The position numbers and the translations under genes are program-made. The notes below the pieces were generated by a model that was not told the origin of the DNA, did no database searches, and worked only from the letters and a program-made list of their open reading frames with translations. This document shows positions 54,455 through 64,000 of a stretch of DNA of 64,000 nucleotides, in pieces; within the stretch, counting starts at the first letter, position 1; each line of letters opens with the position of its first letter. Location of the stretch: positions 3,663,524 through 3,727,523 of the forward strand of contig KQ964245.1 in NCBI GenBank assembly GCA_001566295.1, given 5' to 3'. Origin of the DNA: Microdochium bolleyi. Lineage: Eukaryota > Ascomycota > Sordariomycetes > Xylariales > Microdochiaceae.

Positions 54455-55681
54455 TTAGTATCGTGGCGGCGCATCGCCCTGATGGGAGGAAGTGAACGAA
54501 AAATCGCTCTTCCACGTGCCGTTCTCGTCATGGGGGGACATCGTGCCCGTCGCTGTCTGGGGGCTCACGTGGGAGTGGTGCCCGTATGTAGCGACGGACG
54601 GCGAATATGCCGCTGTTCCGTGGCTGTCGGACGGGGCATACTCGTGGTAGTTGCCGCCATGGCCGCTGCTGCCGCCGGCGCCGCCATGATATCCCGTGTC
54701 GGACGGGAGCTCGGCGAGCAGCGGCTGGTTCGTCGGCGCGAGCGTCCACGGCCCCGTGCCGAGCTCGATGGGTTCGACAGCGGGCTTACCGCCGCTCTCG
54801 TGTAGCCCACCGACGGAGGAGGCTGACACGGGCGTCGCGGGCGAGAATGTGCTCGATGGCGGGGCGTGCATCGGGTGGTGCGCGTGCGGCCAGTAGCGGT
54901 TCGTGGAGTCGTCGAGCTCCGAGGCCTGGGGCACGCCTGACGGCGTTCCGTAGCCGGTCGATGGGGACGGAGAGTCGTCCCCTGCCACTGCTGCCTTGCC
55001 GCCATCCCTCCGGCGCGAGTACGCGTAAATGAACCACGCGGCCAGGCCCAGCGCGATAGCACCGAAGCCGACGCCGACGCCAACGCCGATCTTGGTGCCC
55101 GTGGACAGGGAGTTGCTGGAGCTGGAGCTGTTGCTGCCATCGTCGTCCTGTGATGGTGTCGAGGTAGCAGTACTGGATTCGCTCGTCTGGGTCGCCATGG
55201 TCGAGGTCGCCGAGGTTGCTGTTTCCGAGGTCGCCGTCGCCGTGGCAGACGAAGACTCAGCGCCGCCCTGCGTCGCCGCGGCGGCAGCAGCCATGAAGGC
55301 ATCCTTCCCCACAGCAAGGATGACGCCCGTGCCCTGGCAATTGTTGACGAGCGTGGCGTAGACGCTGTCGAGGTCGGCGGGGCTGGCCTTTGCAACGCAG
55401 GTGGCGGTGTTGTAGACAAAGTTGCCCTGGTTGCGGCAGAGGCACTGGTTCATCTCGGTGCCCGTGTTGCCAGTGCAGGCGCTCGAGGTGGCGCTGCTGT
55501 ACAGGCAGGGCTGTGCGCCCTGCGGGTACGAGCTGAAGTCATTCTGGACGGCGGCGAGGGCGGTGCTGGTGAGGGCCGTGATGGCAAGCAGGACAAAGAG
55601 GGCGGTAGAGGTTGGTGAGGTACGGAGTGGTGATGCCAAGAGACGAGGGAAAGTCCCCTGCCGGCAGCTGAAAAACCTCAT
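54455..55681 (-). CDS. Single-pass Ser/Thr-rich cell-surface protein
   Basis: A single exon of 408 aa on the complement. The N terminus is a basic start followed by a hydrophobic signal (STALFVLLAITALTSTALAA), cleaved probably after Ala-Leu-Ala. The extracellular part has six Cys (PCLYSS, SSACTG, NQCLCRNQGNF, TATCVAK, NNCQGTG) in a spacing reminiscent of, but shorter than, CFEM domains. A Ser/Thr/Ala-rich stalk follows, likely O-glycosylated, then GTKIGVGVGVGFGAIALGLA and WFIYAYSRRRDG as a transmembrane helix with basic stop-transfer. The cytosolic tail is Pro/Ser/Gly/His-rich. This is the layout of fungal SKG6/Mid2-like wall sensors, but no family is certain. An upstream in-frame extension to 56248 looks noncoding; the ATG at 55681 directly precedes the signal peptide. 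Confidence 0.8.
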   Translation of the reverse strand: MRFFSCRQGTFPRLLASPLRTSPTSTALFVLLAITALTSTALAAVQNDFSSYPQGAQPCLYSSATSSACTGNTGTEMNQCLCRNQGNFVYNTATCVAKASPADLDSVYATLVNNCQGTGVILAVGKDAFMAAAAAATQGGAESSSATATATSETATSATSTMATQTSESSTATSTPSQDDDGSNSSSSSNSLSTGTKIGVGVGVGFGAIALGLAAWFIYAYSRRRDGGKAAVAGDDSPSPSTGYGTPSGVPQASELDDSTNRYWPHAHHPMHAPPSSTFSPATPVSASSVGGLHESGGKPAVEPIELGTGPWTLAPTNQPLLAELPSDTGYHGGAGGSSGHGGNYHEYAPSDSHGTAAYSPSVATYGHHSHVSPQTATGTMSPHDENGTWKSDFSFTSSHQGDAPPRY

Positions 55682-56798
55682 CGTGGGGACGCTGGACCTG
55701 GTCTGGGGTGGGTGTGGCGACGGCTGCGGCTGCTGCTGACTGCAGTACTGCGGTGCGTTACACGGCAGGTGAGATGTCGTGCATGTCAGCAGCTCGAGGC
55801 TGCATGCACGAGAGAGCCCGGGGGTCTGTCCACGAGAAGTCGTCGAAATAGGTGTACAGAGTGCTAGCGACTGGAGCCTCTGCGAGCGAGCGTGGTCTGT
55901 CCGATGCAGAGCAGCGAGAGTGCAGGAGAAGGATACGGAGAGGAGTAAGGGGAGCAGAGAGAGGGACAATGAGGACCGCACAACCCTTGGAAACTCTGTG
56001 CCGGCGTGGCCGCGTCCCAAAACTGGCGTTAGACCCCCCGGCCAGCGTTGGCAGCCACACCCGTATTCCCGAGTATCAGTCAGGACGCTGCCACAGATCC
56101 TGCAAGATCGGCTGAGCGGGCTTTTCAGGCCTGACGCTGCGGGCCTTGGGGCTGCCGCGACATGCCGCTGCTGGGCACCTCGCTGCCTTCCATGCCTGTG
56201 GGCATCCTTCCAGAAAACCAATCCAGCTCGAGGCAACATCAATTGCAACCTCGCCTCGTCTCAAGTGCCGTGGGAAACTCTATTCCCTCTTCATTTCGGC
56301 AAGGGCGCTAGAGCGCCAGAATCACAGATCGTCAATGCAACATGTGGGGCCCCGGCAAAGCATAAAGTGACGTAGGAGACGCGCCCCTTTCTGCGCCCTC
56401 GTCTAGGGGTTCCGCCGCACGCACGTGTGCGGCACAGCACCATGAAAACATCAATGACATCCTCCCAGGACGCCTCGCTACGCTACTGCAGGTATTCTGC
56501 CTTGCACCACCAGATCCAAGTGCATCCACCAAGACTTCCAGAACCCGCACCTTCTTCCGCGGAAACAGAACATGCACGCGGTCGCGCGAAACGGCATGTG
56601 GGCTCCAGTCATCGACATCCTTCGGAAATCCATAAAATTTCATGTGCTACTCCAGGCGGAGGCTTGTGGCTATGACCTATGCAATGGTATAAAGACACGA
56701 CATGTAGAAGACGTTATGCGTGAGGACTGCGTAAATGGGTATGAGGTATCGTCAGCAGGCTGTTGCTGCGAGCATGCGGAGGTTTTGAGCGAAGCGCT
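55682..56798. other. Intergenic region, no gene supported
   Basis: 1.1 kb: promoter of the membrane-protein gene on the left and 3' flank of the ankyrin gene on the right. GC-rich shadow frames only. Confidence 0.5.
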
Positions 56799-59700
56799 TC
56801 ATAGAGCGGTCGGCGAGGCAGGCTCATTGACACTGTTGACCAGGGGCTTCACCGAACCACGATCCGAGGGCGACATCTGATGCTCGTCGACCGCCTCGGT
56901 CGAGGCCATGCTCTTAGGTGTAAGGTGCGCCTCGGCAAGAGCGGCCTGTCTCTGGCCTTCACTGAGAAGATGGCTCAGGCCCTGTTCCACGCACAACTGG
57001 GCATAGTCGGGCTCGTCCGAGGTAACGGCGATCAGGCCACCGCGCCTGGGTACACGCCGCTCGGGAAACGGATCCTGACTCGGCTTGTAAGATTTCGGCC
57101 GGTCCTCGCCAGCATACTGCCCGTTGAGGAAGTACTTCCACCGAGGTGCAAAGTATCCTCGGCTGCTGGCGTCAGGATCCTGCTTCCACTTGGCTGGTGT
57201 GGCACCCCATGTGTTGAGCGCCGCCTCCGTGTCCGGGAGCTCGCGGTAGTCTATCGAGATTCTGACATCGCGGAGATGTGGGAAATTGGGCACCAGATAC
57301 AGGAAGTCGGACGCCTTGACAAACCAGAGGTCCATGTCGAAGAACAGCTTAGCAGCCTCGCCGCGCAGCTTCTCGAGCTGCTTGTAGCCCATCTGGTGCG
57401 GGTTACCCTCAAAGTAGTCTGGAAGCTGCATGCCGAGCCCGTAGAGTTTGCCTTGTGTCAGAGCGTACCGCTCGTTCTCCAGTCTCCAGATGACTTTCTT
57501 GGCAATGTTGGAGGCTTTGACTTTTTCCCATGCGGTGTCTGTCCACAGAAAATTAGCAATGCACATGATTGGAACTGGGGATATGTTGCTTACATCGTGA
57601 GAGCGAGAGGTCCTTGTCTCCCAACAAGAGCGCAACCTGGGTATTGAGCAGCCATTGTTCACGGCCAGCTGCCGTACCAGTTGTTGCCGGGTTAATGGTG
57701 TCATAACGAACGCCTTGTGCCATCGCGAACAGCTCCGCGTATTGTCTCTGCTTTGGGTCCGGACAGGTGTCAAGCCAGCGCAGCAAAGGAGGCAGCTTCG
57801 CCAGGCGCGCGCGTTCCTGCTCCTGGCGTACACGCTGGGCCTCTGCCTCCCTTTCAGCTTCACGCGCCGCTCGCTTGCGCTCTTTCTCCTTGCGCTCCTC
57901 TTCTTCGCGGAGCTTGCGGGCTTCTTCGGCAGCTTCGCGTTCGCGACGGACTCTGGCCTCTTCCTCTCGTCGTCGCTCTTCCTCCTCAGCTTCTCGCCGT
58001 TTCTTCGCGGCCTCCTCCTCCTGTCGCCTCTTCTCTTCTTCCAGCTGGCGTCGTTGAGCATCTTCCTTCTCCTGCCTCTCTCGCTCCTCGCGCGCCAGCC
58101 GCTCCTTTTCAGCCTGTGCCTTCTCTGCTTCCTCCAGACGCCTCTTTGCTTCCGCTTCTTGTTCTTTGCGAAGCTGTTCCTCCTCTGCAGCGCGTTTGCG
58201 CGCCTCGTCTTCGGCTTGCCTCACGGCGAGTTCGGCTTTCTGACGCTTCTCTTCTGCAGCAAGACGCTCCTTCTCCTGCTCCTCCCTCTTCTTGACGACC
58301 TCTTGCTCTTCTCGTCGTTTGCGCTCCTCGCTCTTCTCGTGTTCGGCTGCTTCGGTCTGACGCTTCTTCAGAGCCTCCTTCGCAGCTTCTTTGGCGTGGC
58401 TATCATCGATGACCTCGCCCTCCGAAACGTGCGCGTCACGCATCTCCACTTCGGGGACCTCAGACGCGACTGTGATGCTACCTCGCTCCGAGGTTGTCGA
58501 CTTGACCGAGAGGGCTCGCTCGCGATTCGCCTTCTGCACCTTCTCTTTGCGGTCGGCCTCTTCGGGGCGCTGGCGTTTCTGATTCTCTGGTGACGTGTCT
58601 CGCCTCTTCCTTCGGCCGTCGGGCGATACGCCCGACACCCGTCGTGGCTCGCGGCCATCTGCATCAAGACGCCTCCTCTTAGGGGGCGCCTCGCCATCGT
58701 CCTTTTCTGCTGTGCCCTGCCGAGGCGGAGTCACGCTTGCGCGGTGGCGCTTTGCCGAGCCTTCGCCTCCTGAATGGCGTTCTCTCGAATCGTCGCGTTT
58801 CAGAGCCTTAGTTCGGTCATGGTACTTTTCTGATGGCCTCTCAGCTCGTGGCTTGTCCTGAGCGTCGACGGTCTTGAGATCAACCTTGTCGTTCGAGGCT
58901 GTTGACGCCATGCTAGAACGCCGTTGCCGATCGCGCTGCCCCTTCAGGTCCCGTCCTGAGATGAGCTTTCGCCGTGGCTTGAACGCCTCCCCGTCGGACG
59001 AACCAGCTGCAATGTCAGATTCCGCCCTCTTGGGTTTGGATACAGAGACTCTGAGCGCGCCAGGAGTAGACTCTCGATCTGAGTTGGTGTTGACGACGAC
59101 CTCATCCTTCTTCGGCCGCATGGGCGCACGCTTTGGCGACGCAGGCTCTTCGGGCTGTGCGGAGTTTTCTGCGCGTCGCTTCTCTTTGGGGCTGCCGACC
59201 GCTTTTCCAGTTTGAACCTTCTTCTTTGGTTCGCCGTCGCGATTCGGGCTAGATGGACGCCGTTTAAGAGGGCGAGATGTTTCAGGGCTGGACTCCTTAC
59301 GGATCGAGCGTCTCGGCTCTCCATCAACGTCACGTTCTCGTCGGTTGCCCATTCCTGCCTTCTTTGTAGGTCCCCTAGTCTTGCGGTACTCGTCGTACGC
59401 GTTCTTGAGCATATGCTCCTCCTCCTTCCATGAAGGCCCTTCACGACGTCTTGCTATCTCGTGATAGGTTTCGTTCTTGAAACGTCTAGTTGGATCAAAG
59501 CCATTCTGGTTAAGGAGCAATTTGATGACCTTGACGTTCTCCTGTCCGATAGCAGCTAGCATTGGTGTGCTATACTGTGGCGGCAAATGCTTCAGAGGTG
59601 CTGGGTCAGGATTCGCGCCACCGAGAGCGAGGAGGAGTTCCATGACCACGTTATGACCACCGCGAGCCGCTCCGACTAAAGCCTCCGGATCGTCACAGCT

Positions 59701-61422
59701 CTCCCGGACTTGAAGTACGCGCGTAACTGTCTCTTCATCTCCTCGGGCGGCGGCTTGACGAAGTGTCTTCTCATCCAAGTTCATATACAAGAGATGGTTA
59801 CTCGTCTTGGTCGAACGCATGTTTCCACCACGTCGTTGTGCTGCCGATGAGGCTTGTGGCGACCGGCGTGGGCTGTCAGGGCCTTGTGATGATACGGTGT
59901 CGGGATCCTGTGGTTGTCGGTCTTCTGAAGGTCGGAAGTCTGTAGATTTGTCCTTGGCATCTCGTAGGACAGCGCGGATCTCCTCGGCGTTGTCCAGTTC
60001 ATCGGGGACCTTTTCTAGTGGTTCATGCCCTTCAGCATCGGCTTTTCTGGGGTTGACTCCGGCGTCCAACAACAGCTTAACCACGTCGAGGTGCCCATTC
60101 TCCACGGCATCGAGAAGCGGTGTCTCCTTGTCACTATTGCGACAGTCGATATTACAGCCAGCTTCGATAAGCAGCCGAACAATGTCTTCATGGCCATTCA
60201 GTGCTGCCACCTGAAGAGGGGTGTTCCCTGCATAGTCTGCGAAGTCCAGGTCTTCCGGCCGCTCGCTGAGCCTTCGCTTCGCATTCTCATACTCGCCCTT
60301 TGCACAAGCCTTCGCGAATTGTGTTTGTCCGTGGTTGTCAACATGTCGCTTGTGGTTGGCAGTCTTGGCAGGAGACATGGTGGACTCGGCTGTTAAAGGA
60401 GTGGCCAGTCGCCGCACTTTCGAGGTCCTTGGATGAGAGCTGGCGCTAGCAGACGAGTCATCCGAATGATAGTCAGTCGTCTGCAGAGGCGCTGGTACTC
60501 GTCGCTTCTTCGGAACTAGCCCGTTCAAGGACTGGGATGGGAGCTGCGTAGACAGACTTCTCCGGTGAGGGCGGCCATGAGGAGAATTGGATCGATCTTG
60601 CGCACCACTGCCATGCTTCTCTCCCTGGTGATGCTTGGCGGACACTGATCGCTGGTCGCGATCTCTTGTGGAGTCGAGGTGCGAATCCGACGCTCGAGGG
60701 CGACGAATCTTCTTAGGCTCGTCTTCGTCTGATTCCAGCTTTGCTGATCTACGTTTCACAGCAAAACTCTTATCCCCATTCCGCGACTTCTCCCTGTTGA
60801 CACTGCCGCTGTGTGCTCGGGCTCTGGACTGCTCCCCAGAGCCATCTTCAGATCGAGCATCTCCTGATCTACGGCGACGGTGCGGTGGTGGTGAAGCGGG
60901 AACCGAGCTCAACCCGCTGGAAGTGTCTTTCGCACGCTGCTGCTTCTCGCGGTCCTGCAGGCGCTTCTTTCCCGACACGAACGATGTGCTGCGGTGTTCG
61001 TCATCTTCAGCTCCACGGCTACTACCATTGCGCACGGCGTCTGAGATCGGCCTCAAGGTCTTGCGTGGTGCTGGCTGGATATCTGCGACTTCGCCATCGC
61101 TCTTGTCCTCGTGCTTGATGAACTTGCCCTGGCGGGGCTTGGAAGGGGAGACCCCATCCTTGCCGGCAAGCACTATTGTCTCAGCATCGGAGCTCTGGTC
61201 TTGGCCATTGTCAGCATCTGGTGCGAGCGAGCCGCCACTGCTCGTGGTCGTCGTCTTGAGTTCCGGAGATAAGCGGCCGTTCATAAGGACACTAGCACTG
61301 TTCGCGGCGGCAGCTGCGACGTCCGGTTCTGCCTTGGGATCCGCAGATCGATGATCCGCGCGCCTCGAGGGGGAAGCGGCCGGCCCTGTGTTTGCGGACT
61401 CGACAGCATTCTGCGCATCCAT
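56799..61422 (-). CDS. Hos4-like ankyrin-repeat and coiled-coil protein (Set3 complex)
   Basis: Exons 61422-57594 and 57538-56799 (complement) encode 1522 aa; the 55-nt intron has a TTGCTAAT branch. The N-terminal third is disordered, Ser/Arg/Lys-rich. Ankyrin repeats start near residue 361: AGNTPLQVAALNGHEDIVRL and KETPLLDAVENGHLDVVKLL, with further degenerate repeats around 560-680 (MELLLALGGANPD, TPMLAAIGQENVKVIKLLLN). A second disordered region is followed by a very long Glu/Arg/Lys coiled coil (about residues 1000-1210). The C-terminal globular part (LPPLLRWLDTCPDPKQRQYA onward) is a conserved fungal segment. This order matches the ankyrin subunit Hos4 of the Set3 histone deacetylase complex, so a nuclear repressor role is likely. 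The symbol is left blank because assignment rests on architecture. Confidence 0.8.
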
Positions 61423-62875
61423 AGCATTCGATTCAACAACGAAGCTCTGCCGCAGTGCACATGGTCGCCACGCTGAAACAGGTGTGGCAAGTTGTTGGGG
61501 CGCGTAGCACGGACGGCGGGCAGGTTAGTCAACGGCCCGAACGCGCCGACCGCTGCTACGGGCTGTAGTGTGCGTCTGCAATATTGGGAGAAAGATTGCC
61601 GATTGGAAGCAGCGACGAGGCGGAGATGATGGCCAGGTGCGGTTCGTGAGCGTGTTGTTGCGCAGGCAGAATGTGATGAGTAGTTCGTGATGTTGCGTCG
61701 TCGTCAATCGTTCGTGTGGAGGTCGCGTCTGCGCGAAGAAGAGGGCACACAGCTGGGGTGTCGCGCCGAATAGTAAAGAGGATCGTGAGGTGGCTGGCTA
61801 GTGCTGGTCGTGACGGTGCGAGAGAGAGCTGCGATGCTTCGTCGATGGTGACTGGGACGAAGAAGGCGAGCGAACCCAGAGTTGCGTGTCTGGAGAGAAG
61901 ACGGGGCCTTGCCTGGCTATGGTGGACGAAACGCCCCAGCACGGGGGCGGCGGCGGCATTGCTTGGTGCACGGTGCTGTGCCATGCAAGCAGCAAGGTGG
62001 CGCCCCACTGCCGGGCCCTGCTGACAGGACAGTGTTGGACATCCTCGAACCTACCCGGTAGCGGCCTCGCCTGGGTCCCACTTGGCAGCTCTGGCAAGCA
62101 GCATTGAAGCCTCGTGGTGTTCGAAACGCGTCCCTCACAACAAAGCACATTTGATGTCACGCTTGCGGTCCTAACAGACAACTCCGCTGTCATGTGTGGA
62201 CTCAACCAGCGAGTGTTCATTGCCGTCCCAGACCCTCTGGGGCGCACGAGCGGAACAACGAGAGCGGACATGGAGCGAGGACGGAGACGGAGACGGCCGG
62301 CAAAGTCCTTGGGCTTGCAGCCTCGCAAGACTCTGAATCTGCACGGGCAGGGAGCGAACAAGCATGCTTTGCCTCCGCCATGCCCAGCTCGACCTAGCGG
62401 CTCCTGCGGTAAATTGGCGGATCATCGCCAGCCGTGCTCGTGATTCGCCCGCGATATGCAGTGGAAAGGACTGTCCAGGGTTGTCTGGTCGGTCCCCTGC
62501 CGCCTTGCCAGCATCTCCACCACGGCCGCAACAGCCGCAAGCAATTCGCGCCAAGAATGAACGGTTTATTGTTGTTGTGAGCGTTAGACTGCTACCGTCA
62601 CGTTTCTGAACGTCTCAAGCTCAAGGTCGCCAGGCAGCATGAAACGGTATCGCATCCTCACGTGCAACCACAGTGCACTGTTTCCCCAACCTCTCGGCAC
62701 GGTCCAGCCATCCATGATGACAGCCCGAGGAACCGAATAAAGCATCACGACATCGACGAGGCTGGCGGAGACGTTCCATTTCACCAGATCGCCTCATCCC
62801 CCGCCACTTCTCAAGAAAGCGCATTGCCAGCGAGAGTATCGAGAAGAGGGCGGGAATGCATCGCTGGCCGATGTC
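61423..62875. promoter_or_regulatory. Divergent promoter region HOS4-like / ALKBH6
   Basis: 1.45 kb between two divergent starts, GC-rich. Several overlapping open frames on both strands (up to 187 codons) carry no recognisable domain and are treated as noncoding. Confidence 0.5.
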
Positions 62876-63756
62876 ATGGCCGTGGAAACAAACACAGATG
62901 ATGGTCGCATGCTGTTGCTGCCGCAATCACTCGACGATGTCCGCGTTGGCGGGCTGCCTCCTGCCGCCTTCTATATCTCCGACTTCATAACTGAAACTGA
63001 AGAGCAGAACCTCCTTGCAAAAGTTGTCCTCACCACCATCTTTGTTTTCTGCGCACGCCGTTGACAAGTGATATTACAGATCGCGTCAGCACCAAAACCA
63101 CGCTGGAAACAGCTCACGCATCGCAGGCTGCAGACATGGCCCTCTGACCTGGTGAACAACAAACTTGTAGATGCACCACTGCCTGCATGGTTACAGGAGC
63201 CCGTCATCTCACGGCTTGCGTCAGTTCCTACCTCATCGTCACCGTACATCTTCCATGACAGCCCTCACAGTCGGCCAAATCACGTCCTGATCAACGAATA
63301 TCCGCCCGGGGTTGGGATCATGCCACACAAGGTATGCTCCATCAACGGCTGTTGCGGTAAAATGACAACCTGCTTACCACGTAGCCGCAGGACGGTTCTG
63401 CGTATCATCCGGTCGTCTGTACCGTAAGTCTTGGGGGCAGTCTCTGTCTGAACATACACAAGAACAAGGCCGACGGGACCTTGGACCAAGACCCTGTCTG
63501 GAGGATCCTGCAAGAGCCCAGAAGTCTCCTCATTACTTCTGCCGACCTCTATACAGAGTATCTGCACGGCATTGCAGACATCACCGAAGACATTGAGCTT
63601 TCAGACCGCACGATTGCCAACTGGTCTTTGCTCCGTGATTCTTCCAGCTTCGAGGAAGGTCGTAACCAGCGCACGACACGAACAAGCCTGACCTATCGGG
63701 ATGTCATGGCGGTCACGAAACTTGGCAACAAATTCTCTTTCTTGAAGAAGAGATGA
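62876..63756 (+). CDS. AlkB homolog 6-like 2-oxoglutarate/Fe(II) dioxygenase
   Basis: Exons 62876-63022, 63080-63331 and 63391-63756 encode 254 aa, the usual ALKBH6 size. The N terminus PAAFYISDFITETEEQNLLA followed by IASAPKPRWKQLTHRRLQTW matches ALKBH6. NEYPPGVGIMPHKDG supplies the iron-binding His-x-Asp (about His132, Asp134), split exactly by the second intron; TVSLGGSLCLNIHK follows, the distal His is in EYLHGIAD (about His192), and the 2OG-binding Arg lies in RTTRTSLTYR. ALKBH6 proteins are nuclear and cytosolic and linked to alkylation damage tolerance; the substrate is uncertain. The first intron uses an unusual GTTGTC donor after AAAA, chosen because only this junction joins LLAK to IASAP in frame. 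Confidence 0.88.
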
Positions 63757-63776
63757 AATCCCTTGTGGCCGGACAG

Positions 63777-64000
63777 CTAATAGACCATCGGAATCATCTT
63801 CCACTTTCCCTGAACCTTCTCAGCGCCAAACTTGTCGCTGTACCATTGCTTAGTGCCGCCCGCAGTTGCGCCGAGGTTTGCAGCGACGAACATGACAGCA
63901 CACAGCAGCGTGCGGTTGACTGGCTGGCCTCCCGGCGCGGCCACGGCGGCCAGAGCCAGATAGAGAGCACACTCGCAAGTGTAATGCGGCGACACTATGA
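63777..64000 (-). CDS. Polyprenol/steroid 5-alpha-reductase-like protein, C-terminal end only
   Basis: The last 73 codons of a gene on the complement that continues past the right edge. IVSPHYTCECALYLALAAVA, a second hydrophobic stretch (LLCAVMFVAANLGATAG) and GTKQWYSDKFGAEK followed by a Lys-rich end and IPMVY match the C-terminal region of the steroid 5-alpha-reductase family, where the Pro-His-Tyr and Lys/His-x-x-Tyr-x-x-x-Phe positions are conserved. The short ending resembles Dfg10/SRD5A3 polyprenol reductase, which makes dolichol in the ER. It converges on ALKBH6 with only 20 bp between stop codons. Confidence 0.72.
   Translation of the reverse strand, partial: IVSPHYTCECALYLALAAVAAPGGQPVNRTLLCAVMFVAANLGATAGGTKQWYSDKFGAEKVQGKWKMIPMVY

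Noticed and set aside
55682..56248. Upstream extension of the surface protein
   Set aside because: The extension would bury the signal peptide inside the protein and reads like noncoding sequence.
57655..58593. 312-codon hydrophobic-looking + strand frame inside the HOS4-like gene
   Set aside because: Leu/Phe-rich only because it is the complement of Glu/Lys/Arg coiled-coil codons.

Overview
The window is nuclear DNA of a filamentous ascomycete (Pezizomycotina). Genes are compact, introns are mostly 46-120 nt with GTAAGT/GTATGT-type donors and CTAAC/CTGAC/CTAAT branch points, and the gene set is typically fungal (Cla4-type PAK, Mhr1, Pbn1, Hsp104, Hos4-like ankyrin protein, class I photolyase). 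I cannot name the species. Exon models below were built by hand from splice motifs and frame continuity. Family names come from recognising conserved motifs, not from a search.

Layout, left to right: a 5'-truncated caspase-like plus rhodanese-like fusion (+, 2-3172); KRI1 (-, 3720-5769); a Rab5/Ypt5 GTPase (+, 6604-7434); a RING/RGG/RD-rich protein (+, 8342-11279); PBN1 (+, 12038-13667); a 2.7-kb gene-free gap; a sulfotransferase-like P-loop protein (+, 16337-17766); MHR1/mL67 (-, 18631-19578); HSP104 (+, 20823-23597) with heat-shock elements upstream; CPD photolyase (+, 24113-26416); a PrpF-family isomerase (-, 27117-28505); CTR9 (-, 28981-32678); CLA4-type kinase (-, 33764-36452).

From about 36.5 to 48.3 kb the window changes character: few genes, short tandem repeats, and two odd loci at 39.1-39.35 kb and 46.8-47.15 kb. 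Each holds an intron-containing tRNA-Thr(UGU) facing an inverted, truncated copy of its own 5' half. The truncated copies carry the same GC-rich hairpin leader and point toward each other, bracketing about 8.1 kb. The only gene I can support inside is an unfamiliar RGG-box protein with a SUMO-interaction-like motif and a possible GIY-YIG-like nuclease domain. Its reading frame is broken by one UAG in the classical leaky context UAG-CAR-YYA and then stays open for 382 more codons.

The right side returns to housekeeping genes: a six-exon small Cys/His protein (+, 48313-49553) whose 3' end overlaps RPF1 (-, 49543-50898); glycyl-tRNA synthetase (+, 51610-53859) with apparent mitochondrial and cytosolic starts; a single-pass Ser/Thr-rich membrane protein (-, 54455-55681); a HOS4-like ankyrin/coiled-coil protein (-, 56799-61422); ALKBH6 (+, 62876-63756); and the 3' end of a polyprenol/steroid reductase-like gene running off the right edge (-). 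The genes act in ribosome biogenesis (KRI1, RPF1), mitochondrial and cytosolic translation (MHR1, GRS1), transcription and chromatin (CTR9, HOS4-like), GPI-anchor/ER work (PBN1, reductase) and stress or DNA repair (HSP104, photolyase). No operon-like or biosynthetic cluster is apparent.
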